Assembly (NCBI RefSeq): GCF_037055355.1
Contig: NZ_CP146350.1
Location: forward strand, 5,541,001 to 5,605,000
DNA: 64,000 nt
Origin: Streptomyces sp. DG1A-41
GTDB lineage: Bacteria; Actinomycetota; Actinomycetes; Streptomycetales; Streptomycetaceae
Direction of reading: 5' to 3'
Positions 17,586-26,305 of this stretch are shown in pieces (the first letter of the stretch is position 1; each line of letters begins with the position of its first letter). The notes under the pieces are model-generated. The model was given only the letters and a program-made list of their open reading frames with translations, was not told the origin of the DNA and made no database searches. The position numbers and the translations under genes were made by a program.

Positions 17586-17782
17586 TCCGCAAGGCTTCTG
17601 CCGAGGACGTCTCTGAACTGGCGTGGTTCAAGAGCAGTTACAGCGACGGCCCCGATGGCAACTCCTGCGTCGAGATCGCGATAGTGCCCCGCACTGTGCA
17701 CGTCCGCGACTCCAAGCACACCGAAGGCCCCCGGCTTGCGCTTGCGCCGGAGGCCTGGTCGGACTTCGTGGCGTCCGTCTAG
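17582..17782 (+). CDS. DUF397 protein
   Basis: A 66-aa intact DUF397 protein: AWFKSSYSDGPDGNSCVEIA, then VHVRDSKHTEGPRLALAPEAW. These small proteins pair with WhiJ-like regulators and may act as toxin/antitoxin-like or modulatory partners. ATG 17582 overlaps the XRE stop (ATGA). It is convergent with the following small secreted-protein gene, whose stop lies at 17779-17781. Confidence 0.9.
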   Translation: MIRKASAEDVSELAWFKSSYSDGPDGNSCVEIAIVPRTVHVRDSKHTEGPRLALAPEAWSDFVASV

Positions 17783-18109
17783 CCGTCGTTCCGAAGGGCG
17801 CTCACCGCGCGGTCGAACGCGGAGTCCCGCTTCTTGGCGAACTCCTCCTTGGTGAAGGCCGGTTCGGTGAGGTGGGGCGGGGCGCCCGTGCCGTCGTAGG
17901 TGTGGCCGGAGCGGTTGAGGAACTCCTCGTTCGGGAGGAAGGCGGTCGTGCCGTTGGGCAGATTGCGTTCCATGACGTCGGAGAAGACGCCCTGTGTGGG
18001 CTGACCGATGCGGATGGTGCCGCCAGGGCGGTTGATGAGGGCCTGGGTGAAGGTGCCGCGGCTGCGGCGAGGGCCAGGGTGAGGGCGCGGTGGCTGTGAC
18101 GGTGCGCAT
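17779..18109 (-). CDS. Small secreted protein, unknown function (two one-base frame breaks)
   Basis: No family recognised. The C-terminal two thirds read cleanly (RPGGTIRIGQPTQGVFSDVM, ERNLPNGTTAFLPNEEFLNR, SGHTYDGTGAPPHLTE). Upstream, ATG 18109 opens in another frame with MRTVTATA; adding one base near 18086-18089 and one near 18057-18060 gives a 110-aa protein with a signal-peptide-like start (MRTVTATAALTLALAAAAG). Both breaks lie in GC-rich runs, the pattern seen elsewhere in the window. Alternatively it is a decayed gene. The two-break reconstruction is inference. Confidence 0.5.
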
Positions 18110-18283
18110 GGTGGGCCCCGTTTTCGTGGTGGGCCGTGTGACACTGGGGCGCCCTGCGCCTCCGAGGGACTCTGCGTTCTGGACGCTGGAGGAGTGAGTG
18201 GACCGGGCCCCATGACGGCGGCGACACACGGCACAGTGGCACGATGTCCGCACGAGTGACCGAGCGAACGGGAGGCCGGCGTC

Positions 18284-18931
18284 ATGGCCCGCTACATGGA
18301 GGCACTGACCGTCGAGAGGGGCGGGTTCCGAATCAAGGTGCCGGAGTCGTGGTGGGAGTTCGACGTACGGCCGGAGTCGCGGGACGACTCGATCCGGCGG
18401 ATGGTGAACGAACGAGTGCGGCAGCGGCCGGAGCTGGAGCAGTACAGCGACACGTACGTCGACTTCCTCAAGAAAACCGCCGCGGACGCGTGGAAGTCGG
18501 GCGCGCTGTACTGCGGCTGCATGGCGGAGAGCTTCGGCGGTGACACCCCGATCACCGGGTCGGTGACGGTCTCCCTGGTCGGCGGCCGCAACGAGCGCGG
18601 TGAGCCGCTGTCGAACGACCCGGCCGTCATCGCGAGTCAGCTCGCGGTCAAGGAGGCCAAGCGGGAGGGGGACTCCTGGCGGAAAGTGACGACGGTCGAC
18701 ATCCCCGGAGTCGGCCCGGCGGCGCGGACCTACGGCATCGAGGACATCGCCGTACCGGGCGACGCGCTCAACCGCACCATCCGGGCTGTGCTGATGCAGA
18801 CGTACGTTCCCGTGCCGGGCCAGGAGGGCAAGGTGGCTCTCGTGGCGGGCAGCAGTCAGGTGCTCGACCTCGCGGACTCCTTCTTCGACATCTTCGACGC
18901 GATCACTTCTACGTTCCGCTTCACTGGTTGA
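18284..18931 (+). CDS. Hypothetical protein next to the RHS locus
   Basis: A 215-aa protein with no membrane segment and no family I recognise. Start ATG 18284 has GGGAGG about 9 nt upstream; ATG 18296 is an alternative. It begins with a beta-rich segment (VERGGFRIKVPESWWEFDV), has CGC in the middle (LYCGCMAESFGG) and ends in a helix rich in Asp and Phe (LADSFFDIFDAITSTFRF). It lies 84 bp before the RHS amino-terminal fragment on the same strand, so a role in delivery or assembly of that protein is possible but unproven. Confidence 0.7.
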   Translation: MARYMEALTVERGGFRIKVPESWWEFDVRPESRDDSIRRMVNERVRQRPELEQYSDTYVDFLKKTAADAWKSGALYCGCMAESFGGDTPITGSVTVSLVGGRNERGEPLSNDPAVIASQLAVKEAKREGDSWRKVTTVDIPGVGPAARTYGIEDIAVPGDALNRTIRAVLMQTYVPVPGQEGKVALVAGSSQVLDLADSFFDIFDAITSTFRFTG

Positions 18932-19015
18932 TCTTTTCGTCGAACGGTTGTGCCTTGTAAGTTCACGTGTGCATACGGTTGTTGACGTTGGTGTGGGTGT
19001 GACGGGGGTTGTGGT

Positions 19016-19189
19016 ATGGCGGGGCACAGGCCTGCGGACTGGCATGTCCTGGACTTGGACAAGGATCCGACCCCTGGTGATCCGCAGCGGGTGCGCACGC
19101 TTGCGAAGCAGTTGCACGACTTTGCCGACGATGTCTCCGAGGCACTGCGTCTGGTGAAGGGGATGGCAGGGGATCACCGGTTGGCGTAG
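19016..19189 (+). pseudogene. N-terminal remnant of an RHS/WXG-like polymorphic toxin
   Basis: ATG 19016 opens a 57-codon frame starting MAGHRPADWHVLDLDKDPTP, which I recognise as the conserved head of long Streptomyces RHS proteins that continue as a WXG-like secretion domain. Here the head reaches LVKGMAGD (about 50 residues) and then runs out through HRLA to TAG at 19187. RHS repeats begin within about 20 bp, in another frame that is open from 19158. The normal several-hundred-residue middle is absent, so this looks like an internal deletion rather than a one-base error. Confidence 0.7.
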
Positions 19190-19262
19190 CCGCGTCGGGT
19201 ACGAGTACCGGTACACGTACGACGCCGTCGGCCGTTGCATACGAACGGCCGGTGACGGTGGC

Positions 19263-22082
19263 GTGCTCGCCTACTCCTACGCGTATGACGAGGAATCGCG
19301 CACCACGGTGGCGACGGATTCCCTCGGTTACTCGATCACATACACGTTCAACGAGGACTACAGGCCCGTTCGCGAGATCGATCCTCTGGGGCATGTGGTC
19401 AGCAGGAACTGGGACGAGAACGGGCGCCTTGTCGCGCTCACCGACCCACTCGGGCGCACCACCTCCTTCAGCCATGACTCACAGGGCAACATCACGCACG
19501 TCGTCCGCCCCGACGGGGGCGTCGTGCGCCGGGAGTACGACGAAAACGGCCAAGTGACGAAGGTGGTGCAGCCGGACGGCAGCACTTGGGAGTCGGCGTA
19601 CGACGACCGGGGCAATCGCATCGCGGTCGTCGACCCGCTGGGCGGGACCACGTCCTTCACGTTCGACGGCAACGGGGCGCTCACCGGCATCACCGACGCA
19701 TTGGGCGTCCTTCAGCAAGCCCTTGTCAATGACGCCGCGGGCCTTGTCGTCGGCCGCACGGACCAACTGGGTGCCACCAGCAGGTTCAGGCGCGACGCCT
19801 TCGGTCGCATCACCGAACTTACCGACGCATTCGGCCAGGTCACGCGGGTCGGCTGGACTCTGGAGGGGCGCATTTCCTGGCGTCACCTCCCTGATGGGAC
19901 GTCGGAGCGATGGTCCTACGACCCCGAGGGCAATCCGCTCGATTACAGTTCCTCGAACGGCCGCCGTACGAACTATGCGAACGCGCATTTCGACCTCTGC
20001 ACGCTGCGGGAGAACGAGGACGGAAGTTCCGAGCGCTACGAGTACGACACCGAACTGAGGCTGCGGAGCGTCACCAACGCCGTCGGCCAGAACTGGACCT
20101 ACATATACGACGGCGTCGGCAGGATCATCTCGGAGACCGACTACAACGGCCGCACCCTGACCTACCGCTACGACGCGGCGGGACAACTGGTCGAGCGGAC
20201 CAACGGGGCAGGCGAGACGACGCGGTTCAGGTACGACGCTCTCGGCAACGTCGTCGCCACGGAGGCAGCCGGCAGCACTACGACCTACGAGTACGACCTG
20301 CTCGGTCAGCTCGTCCGGGCCCGCAACGCGGACGTCGAACTCACCCGCGAGCACGACGCGGTCGGTCGCCTGCTCGCAGAGTCCTGGAATGGCCGGGAAG
20401 TGCGGTCCGAGTACGACAACACTGGGCGCCGTACCGCCCGTAGGACCCCCAGCGGCGCCACGACCGAGTGGACGTACGAGCCTGGGCGGCGCTCGATGGT
20501 GCAGGACATCGGCGGACACGATGTCGCTTTCCACTATGACGTCGTCGGCCGCGAGGTCGAGCGAGTCCTGGGCGAGGCCACGCGCCTGACCCATGAGTGG
20601 GACGCGGACCGGATGGTCACCACTCAGAGGGTTGTGACCAGGGGCGAAGATCTTAGGGAACGTGTCTACCGGCACAGGTCGGACGGCCTGATGGCGTCGG
20701 TGACGGACACCGTGCGCGGCGAACGTGCCTTCGAGTTCGACCATGCCGGGCGGGTGACGGCCGCTCGAGGCGGGGCAGGCGGGGACGAGGCCTACCGGTA
20801 CGACGCCCTGGGTAACCTGACCGGCTTCAGTGCGTCGGAACCGCTGGGCGATGAGGAGAACGCGCCCGGCGACCGCACCTACTCCGGCACCGTCATCGAG
20901 CGGGCCGACCGCACGTTCTACCGGCACGACCGCCAGGGGCGGCTGGTCCGTCGAGTGACGAAACTGCTCTCCGGCGGCCGCCGCGAATGGCGATACGCCT
21001 GGAACGCCGAGGACCAGCTCACGGACGTTCTGACACCGGACGGCCGCCACTGGCACTACACCTACGACCCCCTCGGTCGGCGCATCGCCAAGCAACTGCT
21101 GGTGGACGATACGACGATCCTGGAGCAGGTGGCCTTCTTCTGGGATGCGGACGACTTGGCTGAGCAGACAGACGGGCACGTCAGCCTGACGTGGGACTGG
21201 GGCGACGGGCAGGTGCCGATCAGCCAGCGGGTGCGGGGGACCGGTCCGATCGGCCCGGACACCCCGCAGGACCAGATCGACGAGCGCTTCTACGCGATCG
21301 TCACCGACCTCCTGGGCACTCCCACAGAACTGGTCGACCCTGAAGGTGACGTCGTCTGGACGCAGTCGACGACACTGTGGGGCGTGCGGCTCGCAGCGTC
21401 CGGCGGCAGCGGCATCGAGTGCCCCCTGCGGTTCCCGGGTCAGTATTTCGACGCGGAAACCGGGCTGCACTACAACCATCACCGCTATTACGAGCCAGGC
21501 ACGGCACGCTACCTGAGCCCAGACCCCCGGGGACGTACGCCCGCGCCGAACCACTATGCGTACGTCAAGAATCCACTGCAGTGGAAGGACCCGCTCGGGC
21601 TGAAAGCCCCCTGCACGGTAAATCTGTACCATGGCACCTACGGAAGCGCCGCGGACAACATCCTAGCCAATGGAATCAATCCGAGCATTTCGCCTCGGCC
21701 GATGGACTTCGGCTTCGGTGGATTCTACGTGACAAATGATCCAGCGCAGGCCCTGAAGTGGGCGAAACGACTGGCGGACAGTAATAAGGACGTTCCTGCG
21801 GTGCTCCATTTCCGGGTGCCCAAGAGCGAGTTGGACAAGCTTGATGGCAAGATATTCGATGGCCCGAGTGATGAGCTTTCTGATTTCATCAGACGTCATC
21901 GTCTGGATCGGAGCGGAGCCGACATGCACAGCTATGAACTGGTCGAGGGCCCCATGCTCAGAAACGTGAGCGACTTCAAGAGAGGGGCGGAGGGTGTCTT
22001 CAATGGACATCAGGTAGCCATTTACTCGGAGCGAGCCGCCCGATTGTTCGATAATTCGTTCTTGCGGAGATGGGGTCCATGA
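19263..22082 (+). CDS. RHS/YD-repeat protein with C-terminal ADP-ribosyltransferase-like toxin (5' truncated)
   Basis: Carboxy-terminal part of a polymorphic toxin. Frame open from 19158; GTG 19263 is the first plausible start, but the natural start was probably upstream (see 19016). Many YD/RHS repeats (YDENGQVTKVVQPDGSTWES and similar) fill about residues 1-690. The RHS core end is clear (FDAETGLHYNHHRYYEPGTA, RYLSPDPRG, then WKDPLGL at about 775-780). The tip (about 780-939) has VNLYHGTYGSAADNILANG and DFGFGGFYVTNDPAQALKWA, the pattern of DUF3990 ADP-ribosyltransferase-like domains. Tip DNA is visibly less GC-rich than its surroundings, as in exchanged toxin tips. The stop overlaps the next gene in ATGA. 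Confidence 0.8.
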   Translation: MLAYSYAYDEESRTTVATDSLGYSITYTFNEDYRPVREIDPLGHVVSRNWDENGRLVALTDPLGRTTSFSHDSQGNITHVVRPDGGVVRREYDENGQVTKVVQPDGSTWESAYDDRGNRIAVVDPLGGTTSFTFDGNGALTGITDALGVLQQALVNDAAGLVVGRTDQLGATSRFRRDAFGRITELTDAFGQVTRVGWTLEGRISWRHLPDGTSERWSYDPEGNPLDYSSSNGRRTNYANAHFDLCTLRENEDGSSERYEYDTELRLRSVTNAVGQNWTYIYDGVGRIISETDYNGRTLTYRYDAAGQLVERTNGAGETTRFRYDALGNVVATEAAGSTTTYEYDLLGQLVRARNADVELTREHDAVGRLLAESWNGREVRSEYDNTGRRTARRTPSGATTEWTYEPGRRSMVQDIGGHDVAFHYDVVGREVERVLGEATRLTHEWDADRMVTTQRVVTRGEDLRERVYRHRSDGLMASVTDTVRGERAFEFDHAGRVTAARGGAGGDEAYRYDALGNLTGFSASEPLGDEENAPGDRTYSGTVIERADRTFYRHDRQGRLVRRVTKLLSGGRREWRYAWNAEDQLTDVLTPDGRHWHYTYDPLGRRIAKQLLVDDTTILEQVAFFWDADDLAEQTDGHVSLTWDWGDGQVPISQRVRGTGPIGPDTPQDQIDERFYAIVTDLLGTPTELVDPEGDVVWTQSTTLWGVRLAASGGSGIECPLRFPGQYFDAETGLHYNHHRYYEPGTARYLSPDPRGRTPAPNHYAYVKNPLQWKDPLGLKAPCTVNLYHGTYGSAADNILANGINPSISPRPMDFGFGGFYVTNDPAQALKWAKRLADSNKDVPAVLHFRVPKSELDKLDGKIFDGPSDELSDFIRRHRLDRSGADMHSYELVEGPMLRNVSDFKRGAEGVFNGHQVAIYSERAARLFDNSFLRRWGP

Positions 22083-22402
22083 AGAGGACGCAGGAGTTCC
22101 TTACGACGCTCGATGACGGTATGCTGCGCTACTTCCGGGAAATCGCCGATGTCATGGTCGACCGATTTGGTATTTCCCGAGCAGAGGCCGTGGCGCGTAT
22201 CAATGAAGCATACGAAGGATCAGAGATCGATCCCTATCCCGACCTCATGTGCCACGAAGAGCCGGAGTACTGGGCCTACGGGCTCTACTTCAAGGCCAGG
22301 AACGGGGTGATTCCGCGCGGGGAAGATGCCGCGGACCTTGCGCAGTGGGAGAAGAGGTTGGCCCCTCCGAAGACCTCGCACGTGTGGACACTCGCTGAGT
22401 GA
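22079..22402 (+). CDS. Probable immunity protein for the RHS tip toxin
   Basis: A 107-aa acidic protein without signal or membrane segment (starts MKRTQEFLTTLDDGMLRYFR). ATG 22079 overlaps the toxin stop (ATGA), with GGAGA 8 nt upstream, so translation is coupled. Position directly after a polymorphic-toxin tip, small size, acidity and the same lower GC content are what define immunity genes; the fold is not recognised by eye. It has a YF/YW-rich middle (PEYWAYGLYFKARNG). Confidence 0.7.
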   Translation: MKRTQEFLTTLDDGMLRYFREIADVMVDRFGISRAEAVARINEAYEGSEIDPYPDLMCHEEPEYWAYGLYFKARNGVIPRGEDAADLAQWEKRLAPPKTSHVWTLAE

Positions 22403-22632
22403 GCTTGCCCCGCCCCTGAAGAGTCAGCTTTCCTGTCGGTGAGGGTGCCGCGGCTCCGGGAGCAGGGCGCCACCGACCACCGGCTGCGGTCCCGCCCTGC
22501 GGACACCGAGAACAGCGACTGGGAGGGCCTTGAGTCGACTTCGATCGAGTCGGTTCCTGCCGGCACCCCTCTGCCGGCGCCGGGCGCGCCCGGAGGTCTC
22601 GCTGTCAAGGGCCGGGGCCCCGCGGCCCGTGT

Positions 22633-22660
22633 TTGACCTACATCACCCCCGGGGTATTCT
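22633..22660 (+). promoter_or_regulatory. Candidate rpsJ (S10 operon) promoter
   Basis: TTGACC at 22633-22638, a 16-nt spacer and TATTCT at 22655-22660. The implied start near 22667 gives an exceptionally long leader of about 375 nt. The 230 bp between 22403 and 22632 show no gene. The rplM promoter at 49619-49647 has the same two hexamers. Confidence 0.7.
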
Positions 22661-22676
22661 CTCCGGCTCGATTGGC

Positions 22677-22701
22677 GTCTGCCATGCCCCGTATGGCAGA
22701 C
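22677..22701 (+). promoter_or_regulatory. 5' hairpin of the S10 leader
   Basis: A perfect 9-bp stem (GTCTGCCAT with ATGGCAGAC) with a 7-nt loop begins about 10 nt after the predicted transcript start. It could stabilise the 5' end or be part of an autoregulatory leader. Confidence 0.55.
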
Positions 22702-22956
22702 TGTCCGAGTTGCTCGGTCGAGTGTTGATGCTGCGCGCCTCCCGCCGGGAGGACCGGAAGCGAGTCCCACAGTACTCGTCGTCCCAACTGCCACACGGCA
22801 GCGCTGGGGCGGACGTACGGGAATCTTTCGGGAAGCGTCAGTGCGGCACCGGCCAGGCACCCGGTGGCCTTCTGGTCCCGGTCTGCGGTTCCGGAAGGGC
22901 CGTGTGCATTCCCTGCAGGGATGTTCATACAAGGGACATCTATGTCAGTGGAAGAG

Positions 22957-22981
22957 CGACACGCCCGACCGCGTGGGTCGG
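22957..22981 (+). promoter_or_regulatory. Hairpin motif in rpsJ leader, shared with rpsL leader
   Basis: Second copy of the 25-nt element at 9574-9598 (24 of 25 identical, ending CGTGGGTCGG), 61 nt before the rpsJ ATG. It is followed at 22991-23010 by a perfect 8-bp hairpin (CTGGAACC with GGTTCCAG, loop ACCG). Together they form a compact two-hairpin unit in the 5' leader. Confidence 0.6.
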
Positions 22982-22990
22982 ACAGAAGGG

Positions 22991-23010
22991 CTGGAACCAC
23001 CGGGTTCCAG
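22991..23010 (+). promoter_or_regulatory. Second leader hairpin before rpsJ
   Basis: CTGGAACC and GGTTCCAG form a perfect 8-bp stem with loop ACCG, 32 nt before rpsJ. With no T-tract it is not a classical terminator; a ribosomal-protein binding site or attenuator is possible. Confidence 0.5.
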
Positions 23011-23042
23011 AGCGTTACGAGAGACAGGACTACTGAGTAGCC

Positions 23043-23351
23043 ATGGCGGGACAGAAGATCCGCATCCGGCTCAAGGCCTACGACCACGAGGTCATCGACT
23101 CCTCGGCGAAGAAGATCGTCGAGACGGTGACGCGTACTGGTGCGTCGGTCGCGGGCCCGGTGCCGCTGCCCACTGAGAAGAACGTGTACTGCGTCATCAA
23201 GTCGCCGCACAAGTACAAGGACTCGCGCGAGCACTTCGAGATGCGCACCCACAAGCGCCTGATCGACATCCTCGACCCGACCCCCAAGACCGTTGACTCT
23301 CTGATGCGACTCGACCTCCCGGCCGGTGTCGACATCGAGATCAAGCTCTGA
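23043..23351 (+). CDS. rpsJ: 30S ribosomal protein S10
   Basis: S10/NusE, 102 aa, starting [20 protein letters not shown], with the central [20 protein letters not shown] and the tail [13 protein letters not shown]. Besides the 30S head it serves as NusE in transcription antitermination. First gene of the S10-spc-alpha series. The ribosome site is weak (GGACT about 11 nt upstream), which could be relevant to leader control. Confidence 0.98.
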   Translation: MAGQKIRIRLKAYDHEVIDSSAKKIVETVTRTGASVAGPVPLPTEKNVYCVIKSPHKYKDSREHFEMRTHKRLIDILDPTPKTVDSLMRLDLPAGVDIEIKL

Positions 23352-23368
23352 GGCCGGTGATCTGAGAG

Positions 23369-24014
23369 ATGGCTAAGCAGATCAAGGGCATCCTGGGCGA
23401 GAAGCTCGGTATGACGCAGGTGTGGGACGCGAACAACCGCGTCGTCCCGGTCACCGTCGTCAAGGCCGGGCCCAACGTCGTCACCCAGGTCCGTACGAAC
23501 GATGTCGACGGCTACGAGTCCGTCCAGATCGCCTTCGGCGAGATCGACCCGCGCAAGGTGAACAAGCCCCTCAAGGGCCACTTCGCCAAGGCCGACGTCA
23601 CCCCCCGTCGCCACCTCGTCGAGATCCGCACCGCGGACGCCTCCGAGTACACGCTGGGCCAGGAGATCACCGCTGAGGTGTTCGAGGCCGGCGTGAAGGT
23701 CGACGTGACCGGCAAGAGCAAGGGCAAGGGCTTCGCCGGTGTCATGAAGCGTCACAACTTCAAGGGCCTCGGCGCCGGACACGGCACCCAGCGCAAGCAC
23801 CGCTCTCCCGGTTCCATCGGTGGCTGGCGCCACCCCGGGCCGCGTGTTCAAGGGCCTCCGCATGGCGGGTCGCATGGGCAACGAGCGGGTCACCACCCAG
23901 AACCTGACCGTCCACGCCGTTGACGCGGAGAAGGGTCTGCTGCTCATCAAGGGCGCGGTTCCCGGTCCGAACGGCGGCCTCGTCCTGGTCCGCACCGCGG
24001 CCAAGGGGGCCTGA
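23369..24014 (+). CDS. rplC: 50S ribosomal protein L3 (one-base frame break)
   Basis: Early-assembly 50S protein. The first 152 residues are normal ([19 protein letters not shown] to [11 protein letters not shown]). Then the frame shifts: TGGCGCCACC at 23825-23834 carries one extra G relative to the family's [10 protein letters not shown]. The second frame continues [20 protein letters not shown] and ends [13 protein letters not shown] at 24014. Removing one base near 23826 gives 214 aa, the normal length. L3 is essential, so a base-calling insertion is likeliest. rplD starts 4 nt after the stop. Confidence 0.96.
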
Positions 24015-24018
24015 GGTA

Positions 24019-24675
24019 ATGAGCACTGTTGACATCCTTTCGCCGGCGGGCGACAAGGCCGGTTCCGTCGAGCTCCCCGCGGAGATCTTCGACGTCGAGA
24101 AGGTCAGCATTCCGCTGATCCACCAGGTCGTCGTCGCGCAGCTGGCCGCTGCCCGCCAGGGCACGCACAAGACCAAGACCCGTGGCGAGGTCCGTGGTGG
24201 CGGCAAGAAGCCGTACCGCCAGAAGGGCACCGGTCGCGCCCGTCAGGGCTCGACCCGCGCGCCGCAGTTCGCCGGTGGTGGCGTCGTGCACGGTCCCGTG
24301 CCGCGCGACTACTCGCAGCGGACGCCCAAGAAGATGAAGGCTGCCGCGCTGCGTCACGCCCTCACCGACCGGGCCCGTCACAACCGCATCCACGTCGTCT
24401 CCGGCGTGGTCGAGGGCGAGACCCCCTCCACCAAGGCCGCCAAGAGCCTGTTCGGCAAGATCAGCGAGCGCAAGAACCTGCTCCTGGTCGTCGACCGCTC
24501 CGACGAGGCCGCGTGGCTGTCCGCCCGCAACCTGCCCCAGGTCCACATCCTGGAGCCGGGCCAGCTGAACACGTACGACGTTCTCGTCTCGGACGACGTG
24601 GTCTTCACCAAGGCCGCTTTCGAGTCCTTCGTCGCCGGCCCGAAGGCCAACGACACCGAAGGGAGCGAGGTCTGA
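24019..24675 (+). CDS. rplD: 50S ribosomal protein L4
   Basis: 218 aa from ATG 24019. The conserved loop [20 protein letters not shown] and [15 protein letters not shown] identify L4. In enterobacteria L4 binds the S10 leader to repress its own operon; whether the long leader here is its target is unknown. Its TGA overlaps the rplW ATG by one base (TGATG). Confidence 0.98.
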   Translation: MSTVDILSPAGDKAGSVELPAEIFDVEKVSIPLIHQVVVAQLAAARQGTHKTKTRGEVRGGGKKPYRQKGTGRARQGSTRAPQFAGGGVVHGPVPRDYSQRTPKKMKAAALRHALTDRARHNRIHVVSGVVEGETPSTKAAKSLFGKISERKNLLLVVDRSDEAAWLSARNLPQVHILEPGQLNTYDVLVSDDVVFTKAAFESFVAGPKANDTEGSEV

Positions 24676-25094
24676 TGGCCATCCGTCACCCCGCTATCGC
24701 CTCGAAGGCCGCGAAGAAGGCCAAGGAGGCCCGCGTCAAGAAGGCGCGTCGCCACGCCACCGAGGGCAAGAACACCGTCGAGACCCCGCTGAGCAAGTCC
24801 TTCACGGACCCCCGTGACGTGCTGCTCAAGCCGGTCGTCTCGGAGAAGAGCTACGCGCTCCTCGACGAGGGCAAGTACACCTTCATCGTCGACCCGAGCG
24901 CCAACAAGACCCAGATCAAGCAGGCCGTCCAGTCGGTCTTCTCGGTCAAGGTCACCGGGGTCAACACGATCAACCGCCAGGGCAAGCGCAAGCGGACCCG
25001 CACGGGCTTCGGCCAGCGCGCGTCCACCAAGCGCGCGATCGTGACCCTCGCCGAGGGCGACCGTATCGACATCTTCGGCGGTCCGACCGCGTAA
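24675..25094 (+). CDS. rplW: 50S ribosomal protein L23
   Basis: 139 aa, longer than the typical ~95-100 aa because of a basic Ala/Lys-rich N-terminal extension (about residues 1-45) seen in Streptomyces. The core starts at [20 protein letters not shown] and ends RIDIFGG. L23 lies at the tunnel exit and docks trigger factor and SRP. Starts within the rplD stop (TGATG). Confidence 0.97.
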   Translation: MAIRHPAIASKAAKKAKEARVKKARRHATEGKNTVETPLSKSFTDPRDVLLKPVVSEKSYALLDEGKYTFIVDPSANKTQIKQAVQSVFSVKVTGVNTINRQGKRKRTRTGFGQRASTKRAIVTLAEGDRIDIFGGPTA

Positions 25095-25132
25095 GCGGTC
25101 AGGATCGTCCGGAATCGGACGAGGACTGAGAA

Positions 25133-25969
25133 ATGGGTATCCGCAAGTACAAGCCGACGACTCCTGGCCGTCGTGGTGCCAGCGTCGCCGACTTCGTCGA
25201 GGTCACGCGGTCCACGCCGGAGAAGTCGTTGGTCCGCCCCCTGCACAGCAAGGGTGGCCGTAACAACTCCGGTCGTGTGACCGTCCGCCACCAGGGTGGT
25301 GGCCACAAGCGCGCCTACCGCGTGATCGACTTCCGTCGTCACGACAAGGACGGCGTGCCGGCGAAGGTCGCGCACATCGAGTACGACCCCAACCGCACCG
25401 CGCGCATCGCGCTCCTGCACTACGCGGACGGCGAGAAGCGCTACATCCTCGCGCCGCGTGGCCTGTCGCAGGGCGACCGCGTCGAGAACGGCCCCGGGGC
25501 CGACATCAAGCCGGGCAACAACCTTGCCCTGCGCAACATCCCGGTCGGTACCACGCTGCACGCCATCGAGCTGCGTCCGGGCGGCGGCGCGAAGTTCGCC
25601 CGCTCCGCCGGCGCCTCCGTGCAGCTGCTCGCGAAGGAGGGCTCCATGGCCCACCTGCGCATGCCGTCCGGTGAGATCCGCCTGGTCGACGTCCGCTGCC
25701 GCGCCACTGTGGGCGAGGTCGGCAACGCCGAGCAGAGCAACATCAACTGGGGCAAGGCCGGCCGTAAGCGCTGGCTGGGCGTCCGCCCGACCGTCCGTGG
25801 TGTGGTCATGAACCCGGTTGACCACCCGCACGGTGGTGGTGAGGGCCGAACCTCCGGTGGTCGCCACCCGGTGTCCCCGTGGGGCAAGAAGGAAGGCCGT
25901 ACTCGTTCGCCCAAGAAGGCGTCGAACAAGTACATCGTCCGCCGCCGCAAGACGAACAAGAAGCGCTAG
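25133..25969 (+). CDS. rplB: 50S ribosomal protein L2
   Basis: 278 aa, peptidyl-transferase-region protein. [18 protein letters not shown] start; [17 protein letters not shown]; and the conserved [18 protein letters not shown] containing the functionally important His. Basic tail RRRKTNKKR. 38 bp after rplW and 12 bp before rpsS. Confidence 0.98.
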   Translation: MGIRKYKPTTPGRRGASVADFVEVTRSTPEKSLVRPLHSKGGRNNSGRVTVRHQGGGHKRAYRVIDFRRHDKDGVPAKVAHIEYDPNRTARIALLHYADGEKRYILAPRGLSQGDRVENGPGADIKPGNNLALRNIPVGTTLHAIELRPGGGAKFARSAGASVQLLAKEGSMAHLRMPSGEIRLVDVRCRATVGEVGNAEQSNINWGKAGRKRWLGVRPTVRGVVMNPVDHPHGGGEGRTSGGRHPVSPWGKKEGRTRSPKKASNKYIVRRRKTNKKR

Positions 25970-25981
25970 GAGCGGGTTTAG

Positions 25982-26263
25982 ATGCCGCGCAGTCTCAAGA
26001 AGGGGCCCTTCGTCGACGACCACCTGATCAAGAAGGTGGACGCCCAGAACGAAGCAGGCACCAAGAACGTCATCAAGACCTGGTCCCGTCGCTCCATGAT
26101 CGTGCCGGCCATGCTCGGCCACACGCTCGCGGTGCACAACGGCAAGACCCACATTCCGGTGTTTGTCACCGAGTCGATGGTCGGCCACAAGCTCGGCGAG
26201 TTCTCGCCGACGCGCACCTTCCGGGGTCACGTCAAGGACGACCGGAAGTCGAAGCGCCGCTAA
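25982..26263 (+). CDS. rpsS: 30S ribosomal protein S19
   Basis: 93 aa: [18 protein letters not shown] start, [20 protein letters not shown] and [16 protein letters not shown] are the family hallmarks. Head protein near the A-site finger. AGGAG lies shortly before the ATG. Confidence 0.98.
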   Translation: MPRSLKKGPFVDDHLIKKVDAQNEAGTKNVIKTWSRRSMIVPAMLGHTLAVHNGKTHIPVFVTESMVGHKLGEFSPTRTFRGHVKDDRKSKRR

Positions 26264-26305
26264 GCGCGGGGTGGAATGACCATGACAGACACTGGAAGGA
26301 CAACC

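Noticed and set aside
19263..22082. Reading the RHS gene as a complete protein from GTG 19263
   Set aside because: It lacks the head and secretion domain of full-length relatives, and a recognisable head fragment lies just upstream in another frame.
22403..23042. Possible small genes or a tRNA in the gap before rpsJ
   Set aside because: Open frames differ in composition from real genes; the hairpins do not form a cloverleaf with a TTC arm. Better explained as promoter and leader.
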